From assembly GCF_017104965.1 (NCBI RefSeq), contig NZ_JAAGPR010000038.1:16849-80848 (forward strand): DNA of 64,000 nt. Reading direction: 5' to 3'. The position numbers and the translations under genes were made by a program. Source of the stretch: Paraburkholderia sp. Ac-20340. GTDB lineage: Bacteria > Pseudomonadota > Gammaproteobacteria > Burkholderiales > Burkholderiaceae. The notes under the pieces were generated by a model. It saw only the letters and a list, made by a program, of their open reading frames with translations. It ran no database searches and had not been told where the DNA came from. Of this stretch, positions 1 to 8,793 are shown one piece after another; positions within the stretch are counted from its first letter, which is position 1; each line of letters opens with the position of its first letter.

Positions 1-971
1 GTATAACCATAGCCGCCCGCCACGCGTAGCGCCGCCGTAGCCTGCCAGCTCAACGTTGCCTGTGCGGTGTCGAAGATCGCGCTGCCGGCGAATAGCGAAC
101 CCGCGCCACCGTTGTAGCGCGCATTGCTCCAGTTGAGTCCGGCCGTCAACGCCTCATAGCGATACGACGCTGCGGCGGCGAACACATCGAGCCGCGCCGC
201 GGACGCAAACCCTTCGTTGATCGACGAAGAATAGAAGCCGTCATAGCTCCCATTCCACGTGCCTTGTGACGGATCGCTACTGGCATGCAAATACGCTGCG
301 CCAAGATTGAACGGACCATTGCGATACGCCAGCCCGACGCTCCACGCATTGCGCGCTGCAATGCTGCCCGCTTCGCCGCCAAAACCGTAGACCGCTTCGA
401 ATTGCAGGCCGTATCGGCGCGGGCTCGCGTATTTGATCGAGCTGTTGATGCGCGCGTTGTTATCGACATTGTCGATATCGCCGGGATGCGCAGCCATGCC
501 AGTCAGAAAACTGGTTGGCCCGATCGCGCCGACCATATCGACGATTGCATCGTATTGGCGGCCCAGCGTGATCGTGCCGAGACGTTCGCCAGCGATTCCC
601 ATGTAGGACTGCCGACCAAATAGCCTGCCACTCTGTCCCGCTGCGCCCGTGCCCAGATTGAAGCCGTTTTCGAAGTAGAACAGCGCCTTGCGGCCCGCGC
701 CCAGGTCTTCGAAACCGATCAGGCGCCAGCGGTCGCCGTTCCACGTCCCGCTCTGGAAACCATAGACCGGACGGCCGGCGTACGCGACCGGCGCCCCCGC
801 CGCGCCCGCCGTCTGCGCCACGCGCACATTGCTGCTATAGCCGAAGCCGCCATCGACGATACCCGAAAGCGTGATGCTGCCCTGTGCGGCTGCAGCGCCC
901 GAAAACGCTGCCGCGCCACCACACATCGCGAACATCGCCAGCCTGCGCGTGCCCGTTTCGAACACCGTCAT
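1..971 (-). CDS. Gram-negative porin, OmpC-like (3' end outside window)
   Basis: The minus strand is open from an ATG at 969-971 to the window edge (323 codons), so the C-terminal strands are missing. The N-terminus is basic then Ala-rich and ends in AAAAQ before GSITLSGIVDGGFGY, a signal peptide followed by the first strand typical of Burkholderiales trimeric porins. Family landmarks are visible: GFEDLGAGRKALFYFENGF, then LFGRQSYMGI and GTITLGRQYDAIVD. Its start overlaps the stop of the cytochrome c gene by 4 bp (ATGA), so it is probably the last gene of the dehydrogenase operon and supplies outer-membrane entry for the substrate. The specific substrate cannot be told. Confidence 0.88.
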   Translation of the reverse strand, partial: MTVFETGTRRLAMFAMCGGAAAFSGAAAAQGSITLSGIVDGGFGYSSNVRVAQTAGAAGAPVAYAGRPVYGFQSGTWNGDRWRLIGFEDLGAGRKALFYFENGFNLGTGAAGQSGRLFGRQSYMGIAGERLGTITLGRQYDAIVDMVGAIGPTSFLTGMAAHPGDIDNVDNNARINSSIKYASPRRYGLQFEAVYGFGGEAGSIAARNAWSVGLAYRNGPFNLGAAYLHASSDPSQGTWNGSYDGFYSSSINEGFASAARLDVFAAAASYRYEALTAGLNWSNARYNGGAGSLFAGSAIFDTAQATLSWQATAALRVAGGYGY

Positions 972-2458
972 ACCTTCTCGACCTGCGATGCTTCAGCCGA
1001 TGCAGTGACACGGCGTCGCCCACGCCGCACGACGCTGATCAGCAGGCCGATCACCAGCAACGCCACGAGAATGCCGCCCGGCACCATCACCGGTTGCAGG
1101 CGCGCGAGCAGCGGACGCGGGCCGCCGTTGCGCGCGATCGCCACGTCTTCGACCGACACGTGCACATCGGCGTTGCCGTATTGTGCGAGCACGTAATTGG
1201 CAATCGATGCAATCTGTTCGTCGGTCAGCGGCTGCACGTACGACTCTTCGCCGAAGTTCGGCATCAGCACATGCTGGCCGCCGGTTTCCCGGTCCACGCC
1301 GTAAAGCATCGTCGCCACCAGATTCGACGGATTGAGCGAGCCCGTAGCCGTATTGGCAGACAGCGACGGATACGCCTGGCTCGGGCTGCCCTTGCCGTCC
1401 ACGCGATGGCAACTCGCGCAATAGCCGCTAAAGAGTGCAGCGCCCGTCGTGAGCGTGCCGTTGGCGTTATACGGCTGCATGCCGCGCAAGCCGGTTTCGA
1501 CGCTCGCCGACGCGCCATGGGCGAACGCCGGCTTCGTCTCGTGCGGATCGCGAATTGGCGTGGTGCTGCGCAGATACACGACGATGGCGGCAAGATCGTC
1601 ATCGGAGAGATATTGCAGGCTGTTCTGCACCGCCTCCGCCATCGGCCCCGCTGCTTGATTCTTGCCCGGCGCGCGACCGGTTTTCAGGTAGCTCACGAGT
1701 TCCGCGTCGCTCCATGCGCCGATCCCGCTCACCACATCCGAGGTGATGTTCGGCGCGTACCATGCGCCCAGTTGTGCACCGCCCAGATCCTGCTTCGCGT
1801 CCTCGGCCATCATGAAGTTGCGCGGCGTGTGGCAGGCACTGCAATGCGCCAGCACGTTGGCGAGATACGCGCCGTGGTTCCATTGCGCGTCGTGCTGCGG
1901 GTCCGGCGCGAAGCGTCGATCGTGCAGATACAGCGTATTCCACGCCGCCATGGAAGCCCGCACGCTGAACGGGAACGGCAGTTTCGTTTGCGGCGCGGCT
2001 TGATCCACAGGCTCGACGCCATGCATGAAGTAGGCGTAAAGCGCGTGCACATCGTCATCGGTCAGCCCCGTGTACGACGTATAGGGCATGGCCGGATAGA
2101 GATGCGCGCCGTCCGCGCGCACGCCTTCGCGCAAGGCCCGTGCAAACTGCACTTCCGTATAGCGGCCGATTCCCGCCGTTTTCGACGGCGTGATATTGCT
2201 CGAATAGATCGTGCCCATTGGCGATGCAATACCGTAACCGCCCGCGAACGGCTTGCCGCCATTCACCGAGGTATGGCACGCCATACAGTCCGCCGCGACC
2301 GCAAGCTGATGACCTTTCGCGATCAACGCGGGATCGGCGTCGTTGGTATCGGGCGTTTGCGCGCTGGCGAATTGCATCGCGCCCATCAATCCCGCTGCTG
2401 CGAGCACGACTACAGCGGCGCGCTTCACGCGCGCGCCAATTTGATCAGCAATCCTCAT
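968..2458 (-). CDS. Triheme cytochrome c subunit of FAD-dependent sugar-acid/alcohol dehydrogenase
   Basis: A 496-residue protein with a signal peptide (cleavage near FASAQ, residue 34) and three CXXCH heme sites: CMACH at 58-62, CSACH at 206-210 and CASCH at 347-351. A C-terminal membrane anchor (about 457-478) is followed by an Arg-rich tail. This is the family architecture of the cytochrome subunit of membrane-bound gluconate, 2-ketogluconate, sorbitol and glucose dehydrogenases, which passes electrons from the flavoprotein to ubiquinone on the periplasmic side. It lies 3 bp after the flavoprotein gene and overlaps the porin start by 4 bp. The family is clear; the exact substrate is inference. 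Confidence 0.93.
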   Translation of the reverse strand: MRIADQIGARVKRAAVVVLAAAGLMGAMQFASAQTPDTNDADPALIAKGHQLAVAADCMACHTSVNGGKPFAGGYGIASPMGTIYSSNITPSKTAGIGRYTEVQFARALREGVRADGAHLYPAMPYTSYTGLTDDDVHALYAYFMHGVEPVDQAAPQTKLPFPFSVRASMAAWNTLYLHDRRFAPDPQHDAQWNHGAYLANVLAHCSACHTPRNFMMAEDAKQDLGGAQLGAWYAPNITSDVVSGIGAWSDAELVSYLKTGRAPGKNQAAGPMAEAVQNSLQYLSDDDLAAIVVYLRSTTPIRDPHETKPAFAHGASASVETGLRGMQPYNANGTLTTGAALFSGYCASCHRVDGKGSPSQAYPSLSANTATGSLNPSNLVATMLYGVDRETGGQHVLMPNFGEESYVQPLTDEQIASIANYVLAQYGNADVHVSVEDVAIARNGGPRPLLARLQPVMVPGGILVALLVIGLLISVVRRGRRRVTASAEASQVEKV

Positions 2459-2461
2459 GGC

Positions 2462-4111
2462 TTACCCCTTCAAGCTGGCCGAGATCGAATCGGCCGCCTT
2501 GATGGCGAGTGCGGCCATCGAGAGCGTCGTATTTACGACCGAAGCGGAAGGCATGGCGCCGCCGCCCGGCAGCCAGAGATTGTCGTGATCGTGCGCGCGG
2601 CAGTTGCCATCGACGACCGAATCCTTCGCGCTCGCACCCATGATGGTGCCGCCCATGATGTGATTGTTCGCGTTGAGCGCGGTCGTGATATTGAATTCCA
2701 CGGCATTAAACAGGCTGCCGATATGCTCGAGCTGCTTGTGCGCCGCTTCCGCGCCCTTGCGTACGTAATCGCCCACATCGTAGTGAATATCCGGGCAGGC
2801 GAGGCCGAGCGGGTCCACGCGCGTCTTGCTCAATGTGAGGCGGTTGTCCGGATCGGGCAGCGGTTCCAGGCTGATCGAAAGATCGACGCCATAGATCGCG
2901 CGGCGGCGAATCTCATCGTCGAGTTCCTTGCCGACCAGGCCGAGCTTGAGCGCCTGTTGCGTCGCCGGACCGACGCGCGAGATGTTATTCAGAATCATCT
3001 TGTTCGCCGAATACTGCCCGCGGAAATCGCCATCGCGCGGCCCGACGATACAACTGCTCTGCGCAGGACCACGGCCAAGCCACATCGGCTCGTTCGCGAG
3101 GAACGTGCAGTGAAAACCCGAGTGATCCATCATGTTGCGGCCCACATGATCCGACGAATTCGCAATGCCGTTCGGATTGCGCTCGTTGGCGGCGAGCAGC
3201 AGCAGACGCGGCGTTTCGATACCGTTGCAGGCGAGCACGAAACGCTTGCCGCTGGCCTTGTGCGATTTACGCGCCTTGTCGTACCAATGCACGGCGGTGA
3301 TGCGGTTATTGGCATCGGTGTCGATGCGATACACCACCGATTCGGCGAGCACATGCGCGCCCTTGTGCTCCGCGCGCTGCACATGATGAATGCCGTTATA
3401 CATCGCGCCGATCGGGCAGATCGGCTGGCAATTGTTGTTGCCGCAACAAGTTGGGCGACCGTTCCACGGTCGCGTGCTGCGCGCCTGCGGAATGGGAATC
3501 GAGTGATAGCCGTGCGCGTTGACGATCTCCGCGAAACGCTTGTCGCCGTGGCCCCAGGGCACCATGTCCATCGGATACGGGCGGCTGCGCTCGGTGGGCG
3601 ACTGCATCGCGGGATCGTTGGGACCGGCCACGCCCAGTTGCTCTTCGGCGCGGCAGTAGTACGGCTCCAGTTCGTCGTACGGAATCGGCCAGTCGCGGCC
3701 CACGCCGTAAGTCGACTGCATGCGGAAGTCCACCGGCAGATGGCGCCAGCACGAAGCGGCCCAGTGCCAGGTCGTGCCGCCCACGGTGCGCAGATAACCC
3801 TGCTGGAAGCTCTTGCCGTCCGGGCCGCTCAGGCCCACGTAATCGTTCTTCGGGAAGTACAGCGGCGCGGGCGCGTGTTCGGCCTGCGGATAAAGGCCCT
3901 GAAAATCGGAGCCAACGCGATTGTCGAACGGCATGTTGCGCCAGTTCTCCACGGCCTGCGCGCGTTCGATGCGCAGACCGGCTTCGAGCATCAGCACGGA
4001 ATGGCCTTCGCTGACGAGTTGATCGGCGATCAGGGCGCCGACCACGCCGGAACCGACGATCACGATATCGGCCGTGACATCGCCATTCGCTTCAAATACG
4101 GGTGTTTGCAT
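2462..4111 (-). CDS. GMC-family FAD dehydrogenase large subunit (gluconate/sugar dehydrogenase type)
   Basis: Start chosen at ATG 4109-4111 (MQTPVFEANG, 549 residues) because the Rossmann motif GSGVVG then falls at about 20-25; a longer frame upstream gives only a low-complexity Pro/Arg extension overlapping the small-subunit gene. C222, C223, C228 and C232 (CCGNNNC then PIC) match the Cys cluster that binds a 3Fe-4S centre in Burkholderia FAD-glucose dehydrogenase. The GMC C-terminal domain is present (NHIMGGTIMG, LWLPGGGAMPSASVVNTT). It has no signal peptide, so export probably relies on the Tat-signalled small subunit encoded just upstream. It oxidises a sugar, sugar acid or polyol in the periplasm. 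The substrate is not determined. Confidence 0.93.
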   Translation of the reverse strand: MQTPVFEANGDVTADIVIVGSGVVGALIADQLVSEGHSVLMLEAGLRIERAQAVENWRNMPFDNRVGSDFQGLYPQAEHAPAPLYFPKNDYVGLSGPDGKSFQQGYLRTVGGTTWHWAASCWRHLPVDFRMQSTYGVGRDWPIPYDELEPYYCRAEEQLGVAGPNDPAMQSPTERSRPYPMDMVPWGHGDKRFAEIVNAHGYHSIPIPQARSTRPWNGRPTCCGNNNCQPICPIGAMYNGIHHVQRAEHKGAHVLAESVVYRIDTDANNRITAVHWYDKARKSHKASGKRFVLACNGIETPRLLLLAANERNPNGIANSSDHVGRNMMDHSGFHCTFLANEPMWLGRGPAQSSCIVGPRDGDFRGQYSANKMILNNISRVGPATQQALKLGLVGKELDDEIRRRAIYGVDLSISLEPLPDPDNRLTLSKTRVDPLGLACPDIHYDVGDYVRKGAEAAHKQLEHIGSLFNAVEFNITTALNANNHIMGGTIMGASAKDSVVDGNCRAHDHDNLWLPGGGAMPSASVVNTTLSMAALAIKAADSISASLKG

Positions 4112-4139
4112 GGGGTATGCGGGTTGGGTGCGCGAAGGC

Positions 4140-4748
4140 TTAGGCGGATCGGTGGGCGGTGGCGTGCTGGGCCGCCTGGGCGCGGCGCGCGGCGGCAACC
4201 GCAGGCGGCGCGACATCGGCGGGCGGCGGCGCGGCGGTCCACCAGAGCGGGCCGTTTGCGCAGTACGTGGGCGGGCTCATGCCGTCACCGACCGTGCCGT
4301 ACATCAGCGCATTCGCGTAAGTCACCATCACGGCTTTCGTGCCGTGGCCGACCGTGCCCGTGTACCAGGCCGTGACGATGGCGAGCGCCGTGTCGCGCAG
4401 ATGCGCTTCGTCGGCGCTGTCGAGCAGTTGCTGCGGCGTCTGACCGGCGTGCATGCGCTGCGCGAGCGCGGCGGCGCGCGCGGCGAAACCGCGGTCGGCA
4501 TCGCTTAGTGCGGTAAAGAGTCGTGCGCCGATGTCCGCGTCCAGATTCCGGTGACCGGTGAGCGCCTGCGAAACGGCGACGAAATCCGCAGCGGCAAACG
4601 GCGCGCCCGCGAAGGCGCGCGGCGCGACGGCGAGAAAGCCTGCGTGCGTCAGCGCGGCCACGAGGGTCTTGAGCACGGTGCGGCGGCGAGCGTTATGACG
4701 CGCGCCTGGCGTGACGTCACCGGCAAACGACGAGGTGATCTTTTGCAT
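4140..4748 (-). CDS. Small (gamma) subunit of FAD dehydrogenase, Tat-exported
   Basis: A 202-residue protein with a twin-arginine leader (RRRTVLKTLVAALTHAG, about 21-37, ending APRAFAG). The body matches the small-subunit family of membrane-bound sorbitol/gluconate dehydrogenases, with a conserved end near YANALMYGTVGDGMSPPTYC and GPLWWTAAPP. It acts as chaperone and Tat hitch-hiking partner for the leaderless flavoprotein encoded 28 bp downstream. It is the first gene of the small subunit, flavoprotein, cytochrome, porin operon, and its upstream region holds a perfect palindrome at 4890-4909. The family call is firm; the route of export is inferred from the family. Confidence 0.9.
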   Translation of the reverse strand: MQKITSSFAGDVTPGARHNARRRTVLKTLVAALTHAGFLAVAPRAFAGAPFAAADFVAVSQALTGHRNLDADIGARLFTALSDADRGFAARAAALAQRMHAGQTPQQLLDSADEAHLRDTALAIVTAWYTGTVGHGTKAVMVTYANALMYGTVGDGMSPPTYCANGPLWWTAAPPPADVAPPAVAAARRAQAAQHATAHRSA

Positions 4749-4889
4749 TTTCCTGAATGGTTACGCGGCGCTGCCCGCACGACCCGACGCCGCGCGGCAC
4801 TGCCCCAACGATGCCCGCGACCGCGCGTAAAACTGCGCCACCCGCCTGTTGCGAGCGCGCAGGGGTGCGACGATCTGAAGCGGCGCGAA

Positions 4890-4909
4890 TTATGGAACCG
4901 GTTCCATAA
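4890..4909. promoter_or_regulatory. LacI-type operator upstream of the dehydrogenase operon
   Basis: The sequence TTATGGAACCGGTTCCATAA is a perfect 20-bp palindrome with a central CCGG. Even symmetrical sites of this type are typical of LacI/GalR-family repressors, including gluconate regulators. It lies about 140 bp upstream of the small-subunit start (4748). No LacI-family gene is in the window. Apart from this site and the terminator at 5030-5058, I see nothing in the 336-bp gap 4749-5084. Confidence 0.7.
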
Positions 4910-5029
4910 CTTCGTCAAGCAGAGAACCGTTGCGAAATTTGCAATAAATCTCCACGTGAAGATTTTTTAGGGGATCGATCGCAGGGAGAAACGCAGGAAG
5001 TCGCACACAGAACCGGCTGCGGCAAAAGC

Positions 5030-5058
5030 AAAACGGCGGCCAATCTGGCCGCCGTTTT
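5030..5058. terminator. Bidirectional rho-independent terminator
   Basis: Perfect 13-bp arms AAAACGGCGGCCA (5030-5042) and TGGCCGCCGTTTT (5046-5058) surround a 3-nt loop, with A/T tracts on both outer ends. It lies 27 bp after the stop of the minus-strand transporter gene (5085) and ahead of the dehydrogenase promoter, so it probably insulates the two units. Confidence 0.85.
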
Positions 5059-5084
5059 CGCGTATGCAAATCAGGAAAAGGTGA

Positions 5085-6494
5085 TCAGGCGTCGTTCAAA
5101 TCGTCGAGATTGCGGCCGCGCGTTTCGGGAATATGGAAGGTCGTCAGCACGCCGATCAAGCTCAGGACTGCGACATAACTGGCGAGCGGAATCCACGCGA
5201 GCACCGTGCCGTGCCCCGCGCCCCAATGCGTCGTGGCCCACGCGATGATCGACGCGCCCACCAGCGGCGCAATACCGCCCGCCACCACCGCCGATAATTC
5301 GCGCCCCACCGCCACGCCCGCATAGCGATGCTGCGCGCCGAACAATTCGGGCAGCAGCGCGCCTTGCGTCGCGAACATGCCCCAGACGCCCGCGAGCGAC
5401 ACACAAAGCATGGCGATGCTGGCCGTGGCGTTGCCCAGACTCAGCACCCACCAGGTCGGAAACGCCAGAACAAGCTGATAAACCGCGAAGATACGGTAGC
5501 TTCGCACGCGCCCGATACGATCGCTAAGGAGTCCTGCCAGCGGAATCACGATAGCGCCGGACGCCCCCGCCAACAGCAGCGCAAGCGGCCCGATCTGCCC
5601 TTTCAGGCCGGTTGCCGTAGCGATATAGCTGATCGCCAGCGATTGATAAATCGACGATCCGCCGTTCTCGGCCATGCGCAGGCCGATCACCTTGAGCACG
5701 GTGGGCTTCGAATTGCGCATCAAGTGGCGCAGCGGGCTCTCCTTTACCTGCTGGCGCGCTTCGAGCCGCGCGAACGAGGGCGATTCACGTAGACGCAGCC
5801 GAATCCACACCGCCACGGCAATGATCACCGCGCTCAGCAGGAACGGCACGCGCCAGAGCGGCGTTTGCGAAATATCCTCGACACGCACCAGCGCGAAATA
5901 GATCGCCGCCGCCATGACCGTGCCGAGCAGCACGCCCATGAACGGCAGCGCCGCGAAGTAACCACGCCGTTGCGGCGGCGCGAATTCGGCCATCAGCACG
6001 GCGGCACCCGCCTGCTCCGCGCCCGCACCCAGACCTTGCAGCAAACGGCAGCCCACCAGCAGAACCGGCGCCCAGATGCCCACGCTCGCATAAGTGGGCA
6101 ACACGCCGATCAGCGTGCTCGCCACGCCCATCAGCAGGATCGTCGCCATCAGCACGAACTTGCGCCCGTAGCGGTCGCCCAGCGCGCCGAACAGGATGCC
6201 GCCCACCGGCCGGATCGCAAAGCCGATGAAATAGGCGCCGAAGCTGGCAATCAATCCGAGCGCAGGGTCGCTCGACGGAAAGAACAGCGGACCGAAAATC
6301 AGCGCGGATGCGAGGTTATAAAGCGCGAAGTCGTAATACTCGAGCGCGCTGCCGATCGACGCCGCCCAGGCCGCGCGATAAAGATCGGCCGAGCTGACCT
6401 GGGTCTGCGTTGCGCGGTCCTGCGTTGCGCGCTCATTCGTGTGCGGATTCACACGCGCCCCTGTGCCGTCGATGGCAATCGATTGATGCTTCAT
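5085..6494 (-). CDS. MFS transporter, metabolite:H+ symporter (MHS) family
   Basis: Start chosen at ATG 6492-6494 (MKHQSIAIDG, 469 residues), preceded by GAAGGAGACAAT with a good Shine-Dalgarno; an in-frame ATG 21 bp further up lacks one. It has about 12 membrane segments. The MHS signature is clear: ALEYYDFALYNLASALIFGPLFF in the first helix region and GALGDRYGRKFVLM in the loop between helices 2 and 3. MHS members import dicarboxylates, shikimate, proline and similar solutes. It follows the AroE-like gene, and a shikimate- or quinate-type substrate is possible but not shown by the sequence. The strong terminator at 5030-5058 ends the unit. Confidence 0.85.
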   Translation of the reverse strand: MKHQSIAIDGTGARVNPHTNERATQDRATQTQVSSADLYRAAWAASIGSALEYYDFALYNLASALIFGPLFFPSSDPALGLIASFGAYFIGFAIRPVGGILFGALGDRYGRKFVLMATILLMGVASTLIGVLPTYASVGIWAPVLLVGCRLLQGLGAGAEQAGAAVLMAEFAPPQRRGYFAALPFMGVLLGTVMAAAIYFALVRVEDISQTPLWRVPFLLSAVIIAVAVWIRLRLRESPSFARLEARQQVKESPLRHLMRNSKPTVLKVIGLRMAENGGSSIYQSLAISYIATATGLKGQIGPLALLLAGASGAIVIPLAGLLSDRIGRVRSYRIFAVYQLVLAFPTWWVLSLGNATASIAMLCVSLAGVWGMFATQGALLPELFGAQHRYAGVAVGRELSAVVAGGIAPLVGASIIAWATTHWGAGHGTVLAWIPLASYVAVLSLIGVLTTFHIPETRGRNLDDLNDA

Positions 6495-6593
6495 ATTGTC
6501 TCCTTCCATGTCCACTCCTGTACATGCAGGTGGAGCCGTTTGCGGCTTCCCTCCGGCGCCCGTCTGACGCGGGCTGCCGGACGCATTGCCTCG

Positions 6594-7439
6594 TCAGGCG
6601 GCGGCGCGTTCGGCCTGCGCAACACGCTCGACTCGCTCGATTTCATCGAGCAGCGCCGTGCGCATCGCCTCGAACGGCGCGGGCCGGTCCGTGTAAAGCT
6701 CGATTTGTCCGCAGAATTGATGCAGCAACATGCGTGTGCCGTCGACCGTCGCGCAACCCGCCGCGGCCGCATCGCGGATCAGACGCGTTTGCACCGGCAG
6801 GAACGCCGCGTCCATCACAAAGAGATGCGAAGCCAGTTGCCGCGCCGCCAGCGGGCTGGCATCCGGCGCACGAAAGCCAGCCGCCGTGGCATTGACTACG
6901 CCATCGAAAGCATGCGGATCGAAGTCCTCTAGCGCGCCGCCAAAACGCAGACCGAAGGCCTCGGCCAGTGCCTGACCGCGCTGCGCCGTGCGATTGAACA
7001 CGGTCAGGTTCGCACCGGCGCGCTTCGCACCCCACGCAATCGCGCGCGCCGCGCCGCCTGCGCCCAGCAGCGCGATACGCTTGCCCGGCAAGCTGGTGAC
7101 CTCTTCAAGCGCACGCACAGCGCCGACGCAATCGGTGTTGTAACCAGTTAGCTGTCCCGATCGATTGTCGATGGTGTTCACCGCGCCGATCTCGCGCGCC
7201 GTTTCATCGAGCGCATCCAGATACGGAATGACCGCCTGCTTATGCGGCATCGTCACGTTCATGCCACGAATACCGAGCGTGCGAATGGCCTGGATGGCGA
7301 GCGGCGCGTCGTCCACACCAAAGCTCACAAAAGTGTAATCGAGCCCAAGCGTGCGATAAGCGGCGTTATGCACTTTCACGTTGAAGGTAAACGGCTGGCC
7401 TGCTAGCGAGCCGCAAAGTACCGGTATCGAATGTGGCAT
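6594..7439 (-). CDS. Shikimate dehydrogenase-like protein (AroE family, atypical N-terminus)
   Basis: A 281-residue protein with the AroE fold. MNVTMPHK (catalytic Lys67), AVNTI, GYNTDC (catalytic Asp103) and the nucleotide motif GAGGAARA (about 126-133) are all present. The N-terminal loop, which in true AroE carries the Ser-x-Ser pair that binds the shikimate carboxylate, instead reads GSLAGQPFTFNVKVHN. The catalytic Lys/Asp pair is kept but the substrate pocket is altered, which suggests a catabolic AroE-like oxidoreductase rather than the biosynthetic enzyme. It sits between a beta-propeller gene and an MHS transporter on the same strand, probably one unit with the SDR further up. Confidence 0.82.
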   Translation of the reverse strand: MPHSIPVLCGSLAGQPFTFNVKVHNAAYRTLGLDYTFVSFGVDDAPLAIQAIRTLGIRGMNVTMPHKQAVIPYLDALDETAREIGAVNTIDNRSGQLTGYNTDCVGAVRALEEVTSLPGKRIALLGAGGAARAIAWGAKRAGANLTVFNRTAQRGQALAEAFGLRFGGALEDFDPHAFDGVVNATAAGFRAPDASPLAARQLASHLFVMDAAFLPVQTRLIRDAAAAGCATVDGTRMLLHQFCGQIELYTDRPAPFEAMRTALLDEIERVERVAQAERAAA

Positions 7440-7511
7440 GGTCGAAAGTAGAAAAGTCGGAATGGCTATAAGTGAGTCAGCTTTATTGTTTTATCTCTTC
7501 GCGGGACGCTT

Positions 7512-8732
7512 TTAGCGCGGTGTCGTGCGCAATGACGAAGGACCGCCCTTGATCTCGATCCGCTTGCCGGTATCGCGCAAGTGGCCGTTATTCACGGCAT
7601 AAAGCGCCAGTTGATGCTCGACGTTGAACTGCACGATCAGATACTTGCTGTCCGCCGTGAAGACGATGCCTTGCGCGGCCTCGCCGCCCGGCGCTTCGGC
7701 AACCTGATGCGCCACGCCATTGCGGATCTCGAACAGCACCACCTTGCCGCGCGCGTGACGGCCCGGGTTATCCGCTGTGAGGTTCGAGCCGTCCATCGCC
7801 TGCACACCGATCCAGCGGCCATCGGGCGAGATCGCCACGCCTTCGGGCAGCGACGGCACCGTGAGATGCTGCACGGCGCGGAACGGCTCGTGCGAAACGT
7901 CGATGAGCGTGATCGCATCCGCATCGCCTGCGAGTTTGCCTGCGTAGCCGGGCAGGCCGGCCAGACCCACGTCGCTCACCACGGCCCACTTGCCGTCACT
8001 CGACACATCGATGGTGTACGGCGCCACGCCCGACGAAAGACGCACGCCAGAATCAGTCACATGACCGTCGTTCACGTCGAGCACGGCCACGCCCTGTTCG
8101 TCGCGCAGCGACACCAGCGCATGACGGCCATCGTGCGTAAAACTCACACCGGCAAGACGCTTTTCGCCAAGCTTGAGCCAGTCTGCGATCTTCACGTTCG
8201 TGCCGTTGATCTGCACCACGGCGACGCGACCATCCACGCCGGTCACGAGTGCGAGATGTCCGCTACGGTCGATGGCGATGCCTTGCGGATGCATGCCCAG
8301 ATCGATGCGCGTAACCGAAGGCGGCGTGGCATGCAAATCGACCACCTGAAGGAATGAGTCCATCAGCAGTTTCTTTGCGGCTTCGTCGTAACGCGTGGGT
8401 GCGGCTACGAGCGCAAGCGCGCCATCGGGCGTCACAGCCACAGCTTGCGGCGGACCCTGAATGCCGTTTTCGACCTCCACCGTGGCCTTGACCTGCGGCG
8501 GAAAATGGCTCGCATCGAGCAGCGTAAGCGTATCGGGCGGCGAATTCGCCAGCCAGGTATCGCGCCCTTCCACGCGTTGATACTTGCCGTCGTTACCCGA
8601 TACGATCCAGTCGGCGGCCAGCGTGGCATGCGCCGCCGTGCCGAGCGTCAGCGCGAGAGCGAGGCTCGCGAGCGTGCGCCGCGGCTTCGTTTTCGGCGTA
8701 TTCGTGCGTTGGGTGGAAGAGATCGACTTCAT
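7512..8732 (-). CDS. Secreted YVTN/YncE-like beta-propeller protein
   Basis: Start chosen at ATG 8730-8732 (MKSISSTQRT, 406 residues) because AAGGA lies 8 nt upstream and a signal peptide follows (TLASLALALTLGTAAHATLAA). The body has repeated propeller-blade motifs: PQAVAVTPDGALALVA, PQGIAIDRSGHLALVTG, LAGVSFTHDGRHALVS, PYTIDVSSDGKWAVVSD, PEGVAISPDGRWIGVQ and AQGIVFTADSKYLIVQ. It is a periplasmic propeller of the lactonase/YncE superfamily; the number of complete blades is not resolved. Beside dehydrogenases it could act on a sugar lactone, but no catalytic residues can be assigned. It shares its strand with the SDR (62 bp upstream) and the AroE-like gene. Confidence 0.8.
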   Translation of the reverse strand: MKSISSTQRTNTPKTKPRRTLASLALALTLGTAAHATLAADWIVSGNDGKYQRVEGRDTWLANSPPDTLTLLDASHFPPQVKATVEVENGIQGPPQAVAVTPDGALALVAAPTRYDEAAKKLLMDSFLQVVDLHATPPSVTRIDLGMHPQGIAIDRSGHLALVTGVDGRVAVVQINGTNVKIADWLKLGEKRLAGVSFTHDGRHALVSLRDEQGVAVLDVNDGHVTDSGVRLSSGVAPYTIDVSSDGKWAVVSDVGLAGLPGYAGKLAGDADAITLIDVSHEPFRAVQHLTVPSLPEGVAISPDGRWIGVQAMDGSNLTADNPGRHARGKVVLFEIRNGVAHQVAEAPGGEAAQGIVFTADSKYLIVQFNVEHQLALYAVNNGHLRDTGKRIEIKGGPSSLRTTPR

Positions 8733-8793
8733 TGTTTCATCCTTGCGTGTTTCAAGCTGTGTTCGCAGTGCTTCCGGTATTTCCCGTGTTTCG

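Noticed and set aside
884..4375. 1163-codon open frame on the plus strand
   Set aside because: It is antisense to the cytochrome and GMC dehydrogenase genes, whose motifs are unmistakable. The product is Arg/His-rich, a usual artefact of GC-rich DNA.
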